NCBI GenBank assembly: GCA_039666455.1
Contig: JAVSLW010000035.1
Location: forward strand, 1-64,000
Length of the DNA stretch: 64,000 bases
From: Methanobacterium sp.
GTDB taxonomy: Archaea; Methanobacteriota; Methanobacteria; Methanobacteriales; Methanobacteriaceae
Direction of reading: 5' to 3'
The notes beneath the pieces were generated by a model. It ran no database searches. It saw nothing but the letters and a program-made list of their open reading frames with translations, and was not told the origin of the DNA. The position numbers and the translations under genes are program-made. Of this stretch, positions 54,917 through 63,962 are shown in pieces (the first letter of the stretch is position 1; each line of letters begins with the position of its first letter).

Positions 54917-57514
54917 TCAACTTAACTCCCATCTTTGTCCAGTTCTATGTTTAATGGTGGTTCTTGGAACTCTAACCCATCTGGATCTCCATTTAAACTT
55001 CCATTTACCTCCCGATCTATACCAGGATCTGTACCATCTTTTAACTCTAATAGTAGCAGGCACGCTAACCCATCTGGATCTCCATTTAAACTTCCATTTA
55101 CCTCCGGATTTATACCAGGATCTGTACCATCTTTTAACCCATCTCATAACAGGTACTCTAACAGTGTACGTGTAAGCTACCTGACGGTAAACATTATAGG
55201 TTTCACTGTACACTGAGGAGTTAGTTCCCAGATTGTCCTGTGCAAAGAACCTGAGAATGGTAGTTCTGACAAAGTTTAATGGTGCAGCGTATACTGCACT
55301 GGCATTTGTTGGTATGCTTCCATTAGTTGTGAAGAAAATCCTTACAGGATCATATCCTCCGCTTGATGTTAAATTAACAGTTACATTGTTGTAGTAGTTA
55401 CCTCCACGTGGACTGGCTGCAGCGGTTGGAAGAGCTGCTATCTGGATAGACGTATACACAGTTTGAGTATCAACTGCTGCGCTTACATTAGTAGTTCCGG
55501 GTGTGTTTCCAGCAGTGAAAGTGGTGTTTGCTGTGCTGTTAGTGGTATTACCCGAAACTGGATCTACAGTTCCAAAGGTACTGCCCCAAGTTACTGGTAT
55601 TCCATCCATAAGATAGGTTACATTGTGTAATGTTCCGTTACTATCGTGTCTGAGGTCAGCAGCCACAGTAGAATTTCCTCCAGTGTATATATTGTCTGGT
55701 GTGGCGCTGATGTTAAGTACCAGCCACGGTGTAAAGGTCACGTTACCAGAAATCAACGCTGCTGTTACATTGTTAGTACCAAACCAGTTGAGGGTTGCAT
55801 TCACTGCATGTGCAGTTGCGGTATTAATGATGGCAAATCTGCCAGCTACAGGAATTATTCTGTTGAAGTTTATCCTGTTTCCGGTGTGCGGTCCTGTACC
55901 AAGGAAGATTCCATCATGAGTGTTGTTGGTGATGGTGTTTCTGCTGATGGTGTTGTTGGTGGCAATAATAGGGATGTTGATTCCATTAAGTAGGTTTCCG
56001 GTTATGTTGTTGCCGCTGATGGTGTTGTTGGTGGCAGTCCTGATGTGGATTCCATCCCTCACGTTTCCGGTCACGTTGTTCATGCTGATGGTGTTGTTGA
56101 TGGCAGTAAGGATGCCGATTCCATCAACATTGTTCCTGGTTATGCTGTTGCCGCTGATGGTGTTGTTGGTGGCAGTCTTGATGCCGCTGATGTGGATTCC
56201 AGTCCTACTGTTCCCGGTTATGTTGTTCCTGATGATGGTGTTGTTGGTGGCTTCACTGATGTGGATTCCATCCAAGTTCACGGTCTCGGTGATGGTATTT
56301 CCGGTGATGGTGTTGTTGGTGGCAATAGTATGGATGTTGATTCCATGTTCCCTGTTCATGGTTATGCTGTTTCCGGTGATGGTGTTGCTGCTGGCATTAC
56401 CGACAACGATTCCATCCACATGGTTCCCGGTTATGGTGTTCATGCTGATGGTGTTGTTGTTAGCAGTAGTGATGCTGATTCCATTAAATCGGTTCCCGGT
56501 TATGGTGTTCATGCTGATGGTGTTGTTGGTGGCAGTACCGACGACGGCGATTCCATTCCTATCGTTCCCGGTCACGTTGTTCATGCTGATGGTGTTGTTG
56601 GTGGCATCACCCCCGACGTTGATTCCATCCATCGGGCTCCCGGTTATAGTGTTCCCGGTTATGGTGTTGTTGGTGGCATTACTCCAGATGCTGATTCCAA
56701 TTCCACTGTTCGTTATGTTGTTCCCGGTTATGGTGTTGTTGGTGGCAGTCCTGATGACGATTCCCCCAAAATAAAGGCTCCCAGTTATGTTGTTTCCACT
56801 GATGGTGTTGTTGGTGGCAGTACCATGGATGGTGATTCCACCCCCGTTCCCAGTTATGTTGTTTCCGGTGATGGTGTTGTTGTTGGCATCACCATGAAAC
56901 TCGATTCCTTCATCATCCCGGTTCCCACTTATGTTGTTTCCACTGATGATGGTGTTGTTGGCAGTAAAGATATCGATTCCACCACCCAAGTTCCCGGTTA
57001 TGTTGTTCATGCTGATGTTGGTGGCATTACCATCGCTGATGATTCCATTAGTGTTGTTTCTTATAGTGCTTCTTGTTATGGTGGTGTTGCTGGCATTCAC
57101 TATAGATATACCCATCAAGAATCCTTCTATAATACTGTCTTCAATTGTAATGTTATTTGATCCATTCAATAAAATTCCTGTACCTGTACCATTTCCTCTT
57201 ATATGCAGTCCTATCAAGCGTGAACCACTTCCAGCAGGAGTTATAGTTATTGGCCCTTCTATAATAGGTCTGGTAGTACCATCCCACCGCAGGGTCAGGG
57301 TCTTATTCACAACTATATTACCTGTGTAGTTTCCTGGTCTTATTAATAGGGTGTCATTTGCTATGGTGGCAGGATTATCTATTACTGGCTGTATCTGTCT
57401 ATCGCTGATGTTTCTATCGATGTTTGTAGTGTTGTTAAAAGCAGTTGCTGAAACTGTGCTGCTTATAAGAATCATAAGCAGTGCTAAGAGTGCTAAGAAA
57501 ATTGCTTGTTTCAT
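54917..57514 (-). CDS. Beta-helix adhesin-like surface protein
   Basis: An 865-residue exported protein. Residues 1-24 form a signal peptide. Residues about 90-560 are tandem right-handed beta-helix repeats of the form NNTI(S/T)GNNITGN. An Ig-like region (about 590-680) and a chitobiase C-terminal-like domain (about 690-780, with FFTTNGSIPTNAS) follow. The last 73 residues are cationic and aromatic, with two 31-residue repeats beginning VKRWYRSWY and containing SGGKWKFKWRSRW. It is a typical methanogen adhesin-like protein. GGAGGTGAAAAA precedes the ATG. Confidence 0.88.
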   Translation of the reverse strand: MKQAIFLALLALLMILISSTVSATAFNNTTNIDRNISDRQIQPVIDNPATIANDTLLIRPGNYTGNIVVNKTLTLRWDGTTRPIIEGPITITPAGSGSRLIGLHIRGNGTGTGILLNGSNNITIEDSIIEGFLMGISIVNASNTTITRSTIRNNTNGIISDGNATNISMNNITGNLGGGIDIFTANNTIISGNNISGNRDDEGIEFHGDANNNTITGNNITGNGGGITIHGTATNNTISGNNITGSLYFGGIVIRTATNNTITGNNITNSGIGISIWSNATNNTITGNTITGSPMDGINVGGDATNNTISMNNVTGNDRNGIAVVGTATNNTISMNTITGNRFNGISITTANNNTISMNTITGNHVDGIVVGNASSNTITGNSITMNREHGINIHTIATNNTITGNTITETVNLDGIHISEATNNTIIRNNITGNSRTGIHISGIKTATNNTISGNSITRNNVDGIGILTAINNTISMNNVTGNVRDGIHIRTATNNTISGNNITGNLLNGINIPIIATNNTISRNTITNNTHDGIFLGTGPHTGNRINFNRIIPVAGRFAIINTATAHAVNATLNWFGTNNVTAALISGNVTFTPWLVLNISATPDNIYTGGNSTVAADLRHDSNGTLHNVTYLMDGIPVTWGSTFGTVDPVSGNTTNSTANTTFTAGNTPGTTNVSAAVDTQTVYTSIQIAALPTAAASPRGGNYYNNVTVNLTSSGGYDPVRIFFTTNGSIPTNASAVYAAPLNFVRTTILRFFAQDNLGTNSSVYSETYNVYRQVAYTYTVRVPVMRWVKRWYRSWYKSGGKWKFKWRSRWVSVPATIRVKRWYRSWYRSGGKWKFKWRSRWVRVPRTTIKHRTGQRWELS
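54972..55157. repeat. 93-bp tandem repeat encoding the cationic tail of the adhesin
   Basis: Two near-identical 93-bp units begin at 54972 and 55065 and encode the 31-residue SGGKWKFKWRSRW modules. Only a few substitutions separate them, implying recent duplication. Confidence 0.75.
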
Positions 57515-57714
57515 TTTTTCACCTCCTTTATGCCTGATTAAGTAAAATCACTGGTCTTGAGGGAATCAATTTAATGGTGCGCTTCAAAAAAATGCAAATG
57601 AAGTGAAATAATCCATCGAAACTGTCAGTAAATGATTTTATCAAATGTGATATACAAAAATAGTGTGGTTTTGAATTACATTTAAATTTATCGTTTCTAA
57701 AAGGTTGATCAGGA

Positions 57715-57798
57715 GGACCGGTGGCTCAGCCTGCTTAGAGTGCACAGTTGATAACCGTGAGATCATAGAGATCATAGGGTCGAATCCTAACAGGCCCA
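57715..57798 (+). pseudogene. Decayed tRNA-Ile(GAT)
   Basis: The sequence follows a tRNA-Ile: GGACCGG acceptor, GGTGGCTCAGCCTGCTTAGAG D arm, CACAG-TTGATAA-CCGTG anticodon arm with anticodon GAT, and GGTCGAATCC in the T arm. A 9-nt unit, AGATCATAG, is repeated at 57760 and 57769 in the variable region. The acceptor has two mismatches, the anticodon stem one, and a T-loop base is missing. Removing one 9-nt copy restores a normal length. It is unlikely to be functional. Confidence 0.75.
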
Positions 57799-57853
57799 TT
57801 TTTTACGAAACTCAAATCTTATTTGACAAAAATAAAAAGAGTTTTAAATAAAG

Positions 57854-58324
57854 CTACGTGTCTTTTTCCTGGACATTTTCATTAGAATCTCCACGTTTTT
57901 TTGAATCTTTTTGAGGGCTTTTTGTAACTGGTTCAGTTTCTGGGGTTTTTTCTGCAACTGGTCCAGCTTCGATCCTCATTTTACCAGGTTCAGTTGTGAT
58001 TACCTGTCTTTGCCCAGCTCTACCTAACACATATCCTGCTATTGCAGCAAGTAAAGTTGCACAATGATCTGTAGTAAGAACTCTATTCAATCCAAGTAAA
58101 ATTATTGTAAGGATTATTAAGATGAGTGCTATGTATGTTAATAGCTTAGGTCTTTGTCCTGGACGTTCCTTCATGTACGCAGGTGCCACCTTCCAGATCA
58201 AAAGTGCTACGATGCCAACGAAAAGGAATATACAAAGTACACTTATCCAAACGACGTGTATTTGAGATATATATGGAATTGTAGCATTAGTAGCATTAGT
58301 TACTACCGTATTATTTACCACCAT
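57854..58324 (-). CDS. Small membrane protein with charged C-terminal tail
   Basis: A 156-residue protein with two clear hydrophobic helices (about residues 24-45 and 63-81) and a third weak one (LLAAIAGYVLG). A hydrophilic, threonine- and glutamate-rich tail of about 50 residues ends EKDT. The family is not recognised. The leader GGAGGTGAAAAAATG is the same as that of the adhesin, so the two genes may be co-regulated. Confidence 0.6.
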   Translation of the reverse strand: MVVNNTVVTNATNATIPYISQIHVVWISVLCIFLFVGIVALLIWKVAPAYMKERPGQRPKLLTYIALILIILTIILLGLNRVLTTDHCATLLAAIAGYVLGRAGQRQVITTEPGKMRIEAGPVAEKTPETEPVTKSPQKDSKKRGDSNENVQEKDT

Positions 58325-58434
58325 TTTTTCACCTCCTCTTTTTGATTATCCATCATTTATCTTTTGCAGAGTACTGCCGATTTTTTCAGTGATATATACC
58401 TTTCTGAATAACTCTTGATTCCTAATTCTTTTCA

Positions 58435-58442
58435 TTAGTTAA
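58435..58442. repeat. IS target-site duplication, left copy
   Basis: TTAGTTAA abuts the left IS terminus and is repeated at 59742-59749 beyond the right terminus. Confidence 0.85.
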
Positions 58443-58455
58443 CAGGGTGTCCGTT

Positions 58456-59571
<1,116 letters not shown>

Positions 59572-59741
59572 CTAATAAAATGTTATGTCCCCTTATTAAT
59601 AAATCTTTCGATTCTTAAGACCCCATTTTAATATATACAAAATATCCAACTGTACTTTTACCAGGAACATTTAAATAATTATCAATGCGTGAAATTAAAC
59701 CTGGATAACCCATGAATTTTCACACCAAATCAGACACCCTG

Positions 59742-59749
59742 TTAGTTAA
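59742..59749. repeat. IS target-site duplication, right copy
   Basis: TTAGTTAA, identical to 58435-58442. Confidence 0.85.
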
Positions 59750-59853
59750 TATACCTTTTACCTGTAAAAAATTATATTATGAGTTTTTTAGCCATTTAAT
59801 ATTACTTTTACCCATAATATCTTTTACCCATAATAATCAGGGAATATGTGGAT

Positions 59854-60003
59854 TTATGATATTTTTTCATTGCTGATAGTTTTATAAATTATTCCTCTAT
59901 CAGTTCTCAGTGCTTTCGGTGCGTTTTTAAGGCTGGTAGAGTAGTAGTTATCCTGGAGGTTATTGGTGGCAGGTGCCACAAAATATATGGTGAATTTTTC
60001 CAA
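59854..60003 (-). pseudogene. Short unrecognised frame, possible gene remnant
   Basis: From TTG at 60003 the minus strand reads 49 codons ending KTISNEKIS, including FVAPATNNLQDNYYSTSLKN. There is no ribosome binding site. The composition is coding-like. It could be the end of a lost surface protein gene, but I cannot name it. Confidence 0.25.
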
Positions 60004-60114
60004 GTGCTTCTACTTTTTCACGAATATGTAACGGGTTCAAAACGGGGGAATAACAGCATCTTTAAATTATTTTGCGAAAAATTTAATAGTGCCAAATTTA
60101 AAGATATGACTAAC

Positions 60115-60170
60115 TCAGGGATACACTGTCTTCTATAAGTTATAAACCTTATGGAAGACTTGTATCCTGA
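60115..60170. other. Long imperfect intergenic hairpin
   Basis: Left arm 60115-60139 (TCAGGGATAC, then TGTCTTC, then TATAAG) pairs with right arm 60148-60170 (CTTATG, GAAGACT, GTATCCTGA) with about 20 pairs, one bulge and a couple of mismatches, and an 8-nt loop. It lies about 60 bases upstream of the cbiE promoter. It could be a terminator or a small mobile element. Confidence 0.6.
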
Positions 60171-60226
60171 AAAATAAGGCTCATAAAACTCATCACCATA
60201 AAAATCTACTGTGCCAACTACTGATA

Positions 60227-60236
60227 ATATTTATAT
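60227..60236 (+). promoter_or_regulatory. TATA box of cbiE; likely leaderless mRNA
   Basis: ATATTTATAT lies about 28 bases before the cbiE ATG at 60260. The distance fits a transcript that starts at the start codon. No ribosome binding site is seen. Confidence 0.45.
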
Positions 60237-60259
60237 CTATAAACAAGGGTTTTTTTTCA

Positions 60260-60880
60260 ATGTCCAAGCTTTATGTTGTGGGAATAGGCCCGGGATCCAG
60301 GGATTATTTAACTCAAGCAGCATTAAATGCTGTTAATAATTCAGATACAGTCATGGGGAGCAAAAGAGCTTTGGATCTATTTAAAACAGATTCACAGAAA
60401 ATAGAAATCAACGCTAAAAACATGAACGAATGTCTAAAAGAATCAGTAGATAAAGTTAAAAACGGAAAAACCGTTGCAATTCTTTCAACTGGCGATCCTG
60501 GATTTTCAGGAGTTTTAAAGCCTATTTTAAACCTGAAAAGTGGTGTTGAAATTGAGGTTATCCCTGGTGTGAGTTCTGTCCAGCTGTGTGCTGCAAAACT
60601 TAAAATACCATGGGATGATGCAGATTTAATTACCATGCATGGGAAAGGTATTTGTGAAGAAATTTTAGACATTATTGAAAACGGAAAACCTTCAATAATA
60701 CTTCCAAATTTTAAACCTGCTGAATTGGCTGAATTTTTGATTGAAAATGGTGTTGAAAAGGATAGAAAAGTATCGGTTTGTGAAAAACTCAGTTATGAAG
60801 ACGAAAAAATAGTTGAATCTACCTTAAAAGATATTTTGCAAATGGAATTCAGTTATATGTGTGTGATGGTGGTTTATTAG
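60260..60880 (+). CDS. cbiE: Cobalt-precorrin-7 (C5)-methyltransferase
   Basis: A 206-residue SAM-dependent tetrapyrrole methyltransferase. It shows VVGIGPGSRDYLTQAALNAV at the N-terminus and ILSTGDPGFSGVLKPI near residue 76, the CbiE signature. It methylates C5 in anaerobic corrin synthesis. The separate CbiT decarboxylase is not adjacent. It stands alone. Confidence 0.9.
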   Translation: MSKLYVVGIGPGSRDYLTQAALNAVNNSDTVMGSKRALDLFKTDSQKIEINAKNMNECLKESVDKVKNGKTVAILSTGDPGFSGVLKPILNLKSGVEIEVIPGVSSVQLCAAKLKIPWDDADLITMHGKGICEEILDIIENGKPSIILPNFKPAELAEFLIENGVEKDRKVSVCEKLSYEDEKIVESTLKDILQMEFSYMCVMVVY

Positions 60881-61134
60881 TTTTTTGGTTTTTTCTGTTT
60901 AAATAAGTCATAATACTGGCATATTCACTGAAATTAGTGTTGAATTTGCTTGTTTTTTTGTGTTATTATTTCTCTGTATTAATCACGTTGAAAGTTAATC
61001 AAAGATTTCTAAATATAATTTATAACCGGGCTATTTTTATAATTTATCAAATATAAAATTTCTTTGTCCTTACAGGGCAATATTGTTCTGTTAGAACAAA
61101 ATTATTCTTTTAAAACAACGTTAAAATGGTTAGA

Positions 61135-61142
61135 TTTATATA
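61135..61142 (+). promoter_or_regulatory. TATA box of the C39-like gene
   Basis: TTTATATA lies about 130 bases before the ATG at 61271. It predicts a leader of about 100-110 bases, mostly folded into the two hairpins at 61160-61234. Confidence 0.5.
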
Positions 61143-61159
61143 CATGAAAGATTTAGGTA

Positions 61160-61234
61160 TACTTAACTTTCCATGAAAATGGGAAGTTAGTAAAGTATGG
61201 TTTTAAGCCATCTTCAATGTAAGCCTTAAAACCA
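61160..61234 (+). promoter_or_regulatory. Structured 5' leader of the C39-like gene
   Basis: Hairpin 1 pairs TACTT and AACTTTCC (61160-61172) with GGGAAGTT (61181-61188) and AAGTA (61193-61197). Hairpin 2 pairs TGGTTTTAAG (61198-61207) perfectly with CTTAAAACCA (61225-61234). The two abut. They lie between the TATA box and the ribosome binding site (AAAAGGGGG at 61256-61264). Confidence 0.6.
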
Positions 61235-61270
61235 TGTTTTCCAAAATTAAATCCAAAAGGGGGTATAGAA

Positions 61271-62452
61271 ATGAAAAAATATATTGCAGTTTTGCTTGTG
61301 GCACTCATTATTGGAGTGACGCCGGCGGTTGCTGCAGAATATAGTGAAATAACCCAAACTGCTGATTTGGCAGTTAAGGGAAAAGGTGCAGATGTTGCAT
61401 CTGCATCTGAATTAGTAGAAGCAGTTGAAAGTGGAAAAACAACAGGAATAGATAATGAAACGTTCGGCACGAATGCAAATGTGTCAAGTACAGAATCAGC
61501 TACTGTAGAAAATACTACAACGAGCGATAATCTTGTATCAGTAGATGATCAGGCTACAAGTACAGATATGCAAGTTCCAGATTTAAATGGAACTTCAGAG
61601 GACTATGTAATCGAAAATATTACAATTCCACAAATAGACACCAGTGGAATAGTGATGCAGTCAACAGATTATAGCTGTGGACCAGCTGCACTTGCAACAG
61701 TTCTGCAGAACATGGGTATAAACAGCACAGAAGGGGATCTCAAGGTCCTTGCTGGCACAGACACATCAGGGACAACAATGCACGGATTATCAGAAGCAGC
61801 GAAAGCAAAAGGTTTAAGTGCAACTGGTATGAAATTATCAGTTGATGATCTTAAACCTAATAACATCGTGCATATTATACTGGATGGCGAAGGCCATTAC
61901 AGTGTAATCAGAGAAGTAAGTGAAAATAGTGTTTACCTTGCTGACCCAAGCCTTGGAAACATTGAAATGAGCAGAGAAGAGTTCAGTGCAATTTTCACAG
62001 GCAATGTTCTGGTTATAACTGATCCTAACATGCAAGTTAATCAAACAGAAACTTCAAATCAAACAAACATAACAGATACAAGCATTGTACAACCAGAAAA
62101 CAGCCAAACTTTGGCCGCTGAAACTATGCAGGATATACGAGGAAGAGTTATTTGGAAATTCATTCTTGCGGCGATTGCTGCAAAAAAAGTTTGGGCAATA
62201 AAAATGGCGGCAAAAATTGCAAAACATGCATGGAAGAGTGGAGTACGTGGAAGAGAGCTTGCAGGAACCATTAAAAGGGCTATATTAAAAAGAGTACCAT
62301 TTAATGATCGCCAGAGGGTACAAAAGGCAGCACTTGCTGGAGCCAGTGCGCTGTATGGATATACAGTGACTAACAGGGATCGATGGTGCTTATGGACAGC
62401 TATTGCAGTAACAAAAGGACCATTTTGGATGACTCTGGTTTTTGGTAGATAA
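61271..62452 (+). CDS. Secreted C39-like cysteine peptidase with cationic C-terminus
   Basis: A 393-residue exported protein. Residues 1-22 form a signal peptide. A Ser/Thr-rich linker leads to a C39-like papain-fold domain, about residues 125-255, with nucleophile in TDYSCGPAALATVL, histidine in GEGHYSVI and aspartate in YLADPSLG. After a Thr/Asn linker, the last 105 residues are cationic amphipathic helices (AAKKVWAIKMAAKIAKHAWK, KRAILKRVPF). Related C39 proteins cut peptides at double-glycine sites or the wall. The substrate is unknown; the tail may contact membranes. Confidence 0.8.
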   Translation: MKKYIAVLLVALIIGVTPAVAAEYSEITQTADLAVKGKGADVASASELVEAVESGKTTGIDNETFGTNANVSSTESATVENTTTSDNLVSVDDQATSTDMQVPDLNGTSEDYVIENITIPQIDTSGIVMQSTDYSCGPAALATVLQNMGINSTEGDLKVLAGTDTSGTTMHGLSEAAKAKGLSATGMKLSVDDLKPNNIVHIILDGEGHYSVIREVSENSVYLADPSLGNIEMSREEFSAIFTGNVLVITDPNMQVNQTETSNQTNITDTSIVQPENSQTLAAETMQDIRGRVIWKFILAAIAAKKVWAIKMAAKIAKHAWKSGVRGRELAGTIKRAILKRVPFNDRQRVQKAALAGASALYGYTVTNRDRWCLWTAIAVTKGPFWMTLVFGR

Positions 62453-62494
62453 TATCTGCAAGATACCCCTACAGCTGCCGAACACAAAGCGAAC

Positions 62495-62616
62495 AAACAC
62501 GAAGTGTTTTTTCTGCAAAACTGAAAGTCTTCGATTTTTGAGACCAAGGAAACGAAGCATGCGGAATTCGCTATATCGAAAGCAAAGCTTTCGAAAGTTT
62601 CCTTGAGCTTTGCTTT
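62495..62616. repeat. Palindromes and overlapping hairpins after the C39-like gene
   Basis: AAACAC-GAA-GTGTTT (62495-62509) and TCGAAAGC-AAA-GCTTTCGA (62576-62594) belong to the 3-nt-loop family. CAAGGAAAC (62545-62553) pairs with GTTTCCTTG (62597-62605) around the latter. AAAGCAAAGCT (62579-62589) can instead pair with AGCTTTGCTTT (62606-62616), which ends in a T-run like a terminator. The folds exclude each other. Confidence 0.7.
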
Positions 62617-62634
62617 TTTATGGAGGATATTAAT

Positions 62635-63009
62635 ATGCTGGAATTTATTATCAGGACTATTATATTGGTAATTATAGTGGCAATTGGGGCGTCTTTACTT
62701 CGTTATATAAACAAGATGCCCTTAAATAAGTCTATTAATGAAGGATTATTTATAGGATTTTTCATTACAGTTGGGGCAACTGCTTACAATCCCCCAGCTT
62801 ATCAATTAACTGGATTAATTGATACTATAAAATTCATTGGACCTATAGTATTTTTATTAGTAATTTATAGATATTTTATATCCAATCTGCCCTTAAAAGA
62901 TTCTATTAGAAAAGGATTAATTACAGGATTAATTGCAGGGATTGTCCTTATAGTTCTACCTCCAATGCTTGCGAAATCAATTGATTTTTTTATTGGTTTG
63001 ATAGTATAA
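62635..63009 (+). CDS. Small four-helix membrane protein
   Basis: A protein of about 124 residues with four hydrophobic segments. A motif PLxxSIxxGL occurs twice, as PLNKSINEGL and PLKDSIRKGL, each after a helix. I use the ATG at 62635, because GGAGGATATTAAT precedes it; an earlier ATG at 62620 is possible. The family is unknown. It follows the C39-like gene. Confidence 0.65.
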   Translation: MLEFIIRTIILVIIVAIGASLLRYINKMPLNKSINEGLFIGFFITVGATAYNPPAYQLTGLIDTIKFIGPIVFLLVIYRYFISNLPLKDSIRKGLITGLIAGIVLIVLPPMLAKSIDFFIGLIV

Positions 63010-63070
63010 ATGATCAGAAAAGATTCCAAGCCACATACACAGAAACAACCAGATCAAGCAGTGTAGAATG

Positions 63071-63349
63071 ATGGGATATAGTATTTGGGATATTCTTTGG
63101 ATTTGTTTTTCAATTTTACTTTTATTTTCCAGTTGTTCTTCTTACTTAGGTAAGGCCCCCTTAAAAAAGATTATTGCAGTTGGATTATTAGTTGTGATAG
63201 CCTTAATAGGAGTGTCATATCTTAGGAACTATCTACCCTATCACATTGCCATTGGCGTATCTTATATTACACTGTTTTTATCAGTCTTTTTAGTTAGCAG
63301 ATATTTAGCGAGGGCGTCCTTAAAAGAGTCTATTAAAGAGGGTTTATAG
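63071..63349 (+). CDS. Truncated paralogue of the preceding membrane protein
   Basis: A protein of about 92 residues with three hydrophobic segments and the same repeated motif, APLKKIIAVGL and ASLKESIKEGL. It ends at the second motif, where the neighbour has a further helix, so it looks truncated. Two ATGs, at 63068 and 63071, are possible. Confidence 0.55.
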   Translation: MGYSIWDILWICFSILLLFSSCSSYLGKAPLKKIIAVGLLVVIALIGVSYLRNYLPYHIAIGVSYITLFLSVFLVSRYLARASLKESIKEGL

Positions 63350-63359
63350 TTCTAATAGT

Positions 63360-63512
63360 TGGGAAATGCAGCTACAGAAAGTGCAGATACACAGTTAAAT
63401 GATAGCACAGAATTCCACAATTCCACAAAAAAACACAACCGGAATTGTAATGCAGTCAACAGATTACAACCGTGGACCTGCTGCACTTGCAACGGTCCTG
63501 CAGAACATGGGA
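63360..63512 (+). pseudogene. Decayed fragment of a C39-like peptidase gene
   Basis: The plus strand contains TGIVMQSTDYNRGPAALATV and LQNMG, matching SGIVMQSTDYSCGPAALATV and LQNMG in the gene at 61271. The catalytic cysteine codon has become CGT (arginine, 63471-63473). An upstream frameshifted stretch (NAATESADTQLNDSTE) resembles the linker. No complete gene remains. Confidence 0.8.
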
Positions 63513-63874
63513 TTAACAATACATAAAAACTTTAATTCTTCATTTCCAGTATTTTCGATGTATTGATTTGAATTAGCAGGAATGTAAATAACCTGTCCTG
63601 GATGAATTTCTTCTGCTTCATCATCTATGTGCATAATCCCTCTTCCTTGGAGAATATAGTAAATTTCAACTGAAGTTTTAAGTCTGTGAACAATTGAGGA
63701 TTCACCGCACTTTAAAACAGCATGTGCAATACTAAAATCTATCTTTAAATCTTCATTCTCTTTATCAGGATGAAGCAGTTCGCATAGCAGTGTTTTATCC
63801 ATTGCTCTAAAGTAATCACAGTTTTTAATGTCTCTTATAATCATAAAATCATCTGAAATTTTTTTATTGTTCAA
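63464..63874 (-). CDS. Cupin-domain protein with aberrant C-terminus
   Basis: A 136-residue single-domain cupin. Metal or substrate residues are visible in VHRLKTSVEIYYILQGRG and IHPGQVIYIPANSNQY. The normal family end is replaced after FLCIVNP by MFCRTVASAAGPRL, which is the antisense reading of the dead C39-like fragment. The natural C-terminus was probably lost in the rearrangement. It may still fold, as the barrel is complete. The function is unknown. Confidence 0.75.
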   Translation of the reverse strand: MNNKKISDDFMIIRDIKNCDYFRAMDKTLLCELLHPDKENEDLKIDFSIAHAVLKCGESSIVHRLKTSVEIYYILQGRGIMHIDDEAEEIHPGQVIYIPANSNQYIENTGNEELKFLCIVNPMFCRTVASAAGPRL

Positions 63875-63962
63875 TTTAAAAGGAATGGCTAATAAGTTTT
63901 CAGGAGATTATGGTAACAGGATGCACTTGCAAATTCCGGTTGAAAAATTTAATTAATAAAGT

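Noticed and set aside
55623..57160. Long open frames on the plus strand opposite the adhesin
   Set aside because: They arise from the repetitive NNTITGNN coding pattern read antisense and have no start signals or known domains.
57715..57798. Functional tRNA-Ile
   Set aside because: Acceptor and anticodon stems contain mismatches, the T loop is short by one base and the variable region carries a 9-nt duplication.
63010..63066. Eighteen-codon frame MIRKDSKPHTQKQPDQAV between the two small membrane protein genes
   Set aside because: It is too short, has no ribosome binding site, and may be random or the residue of a deleted gene.
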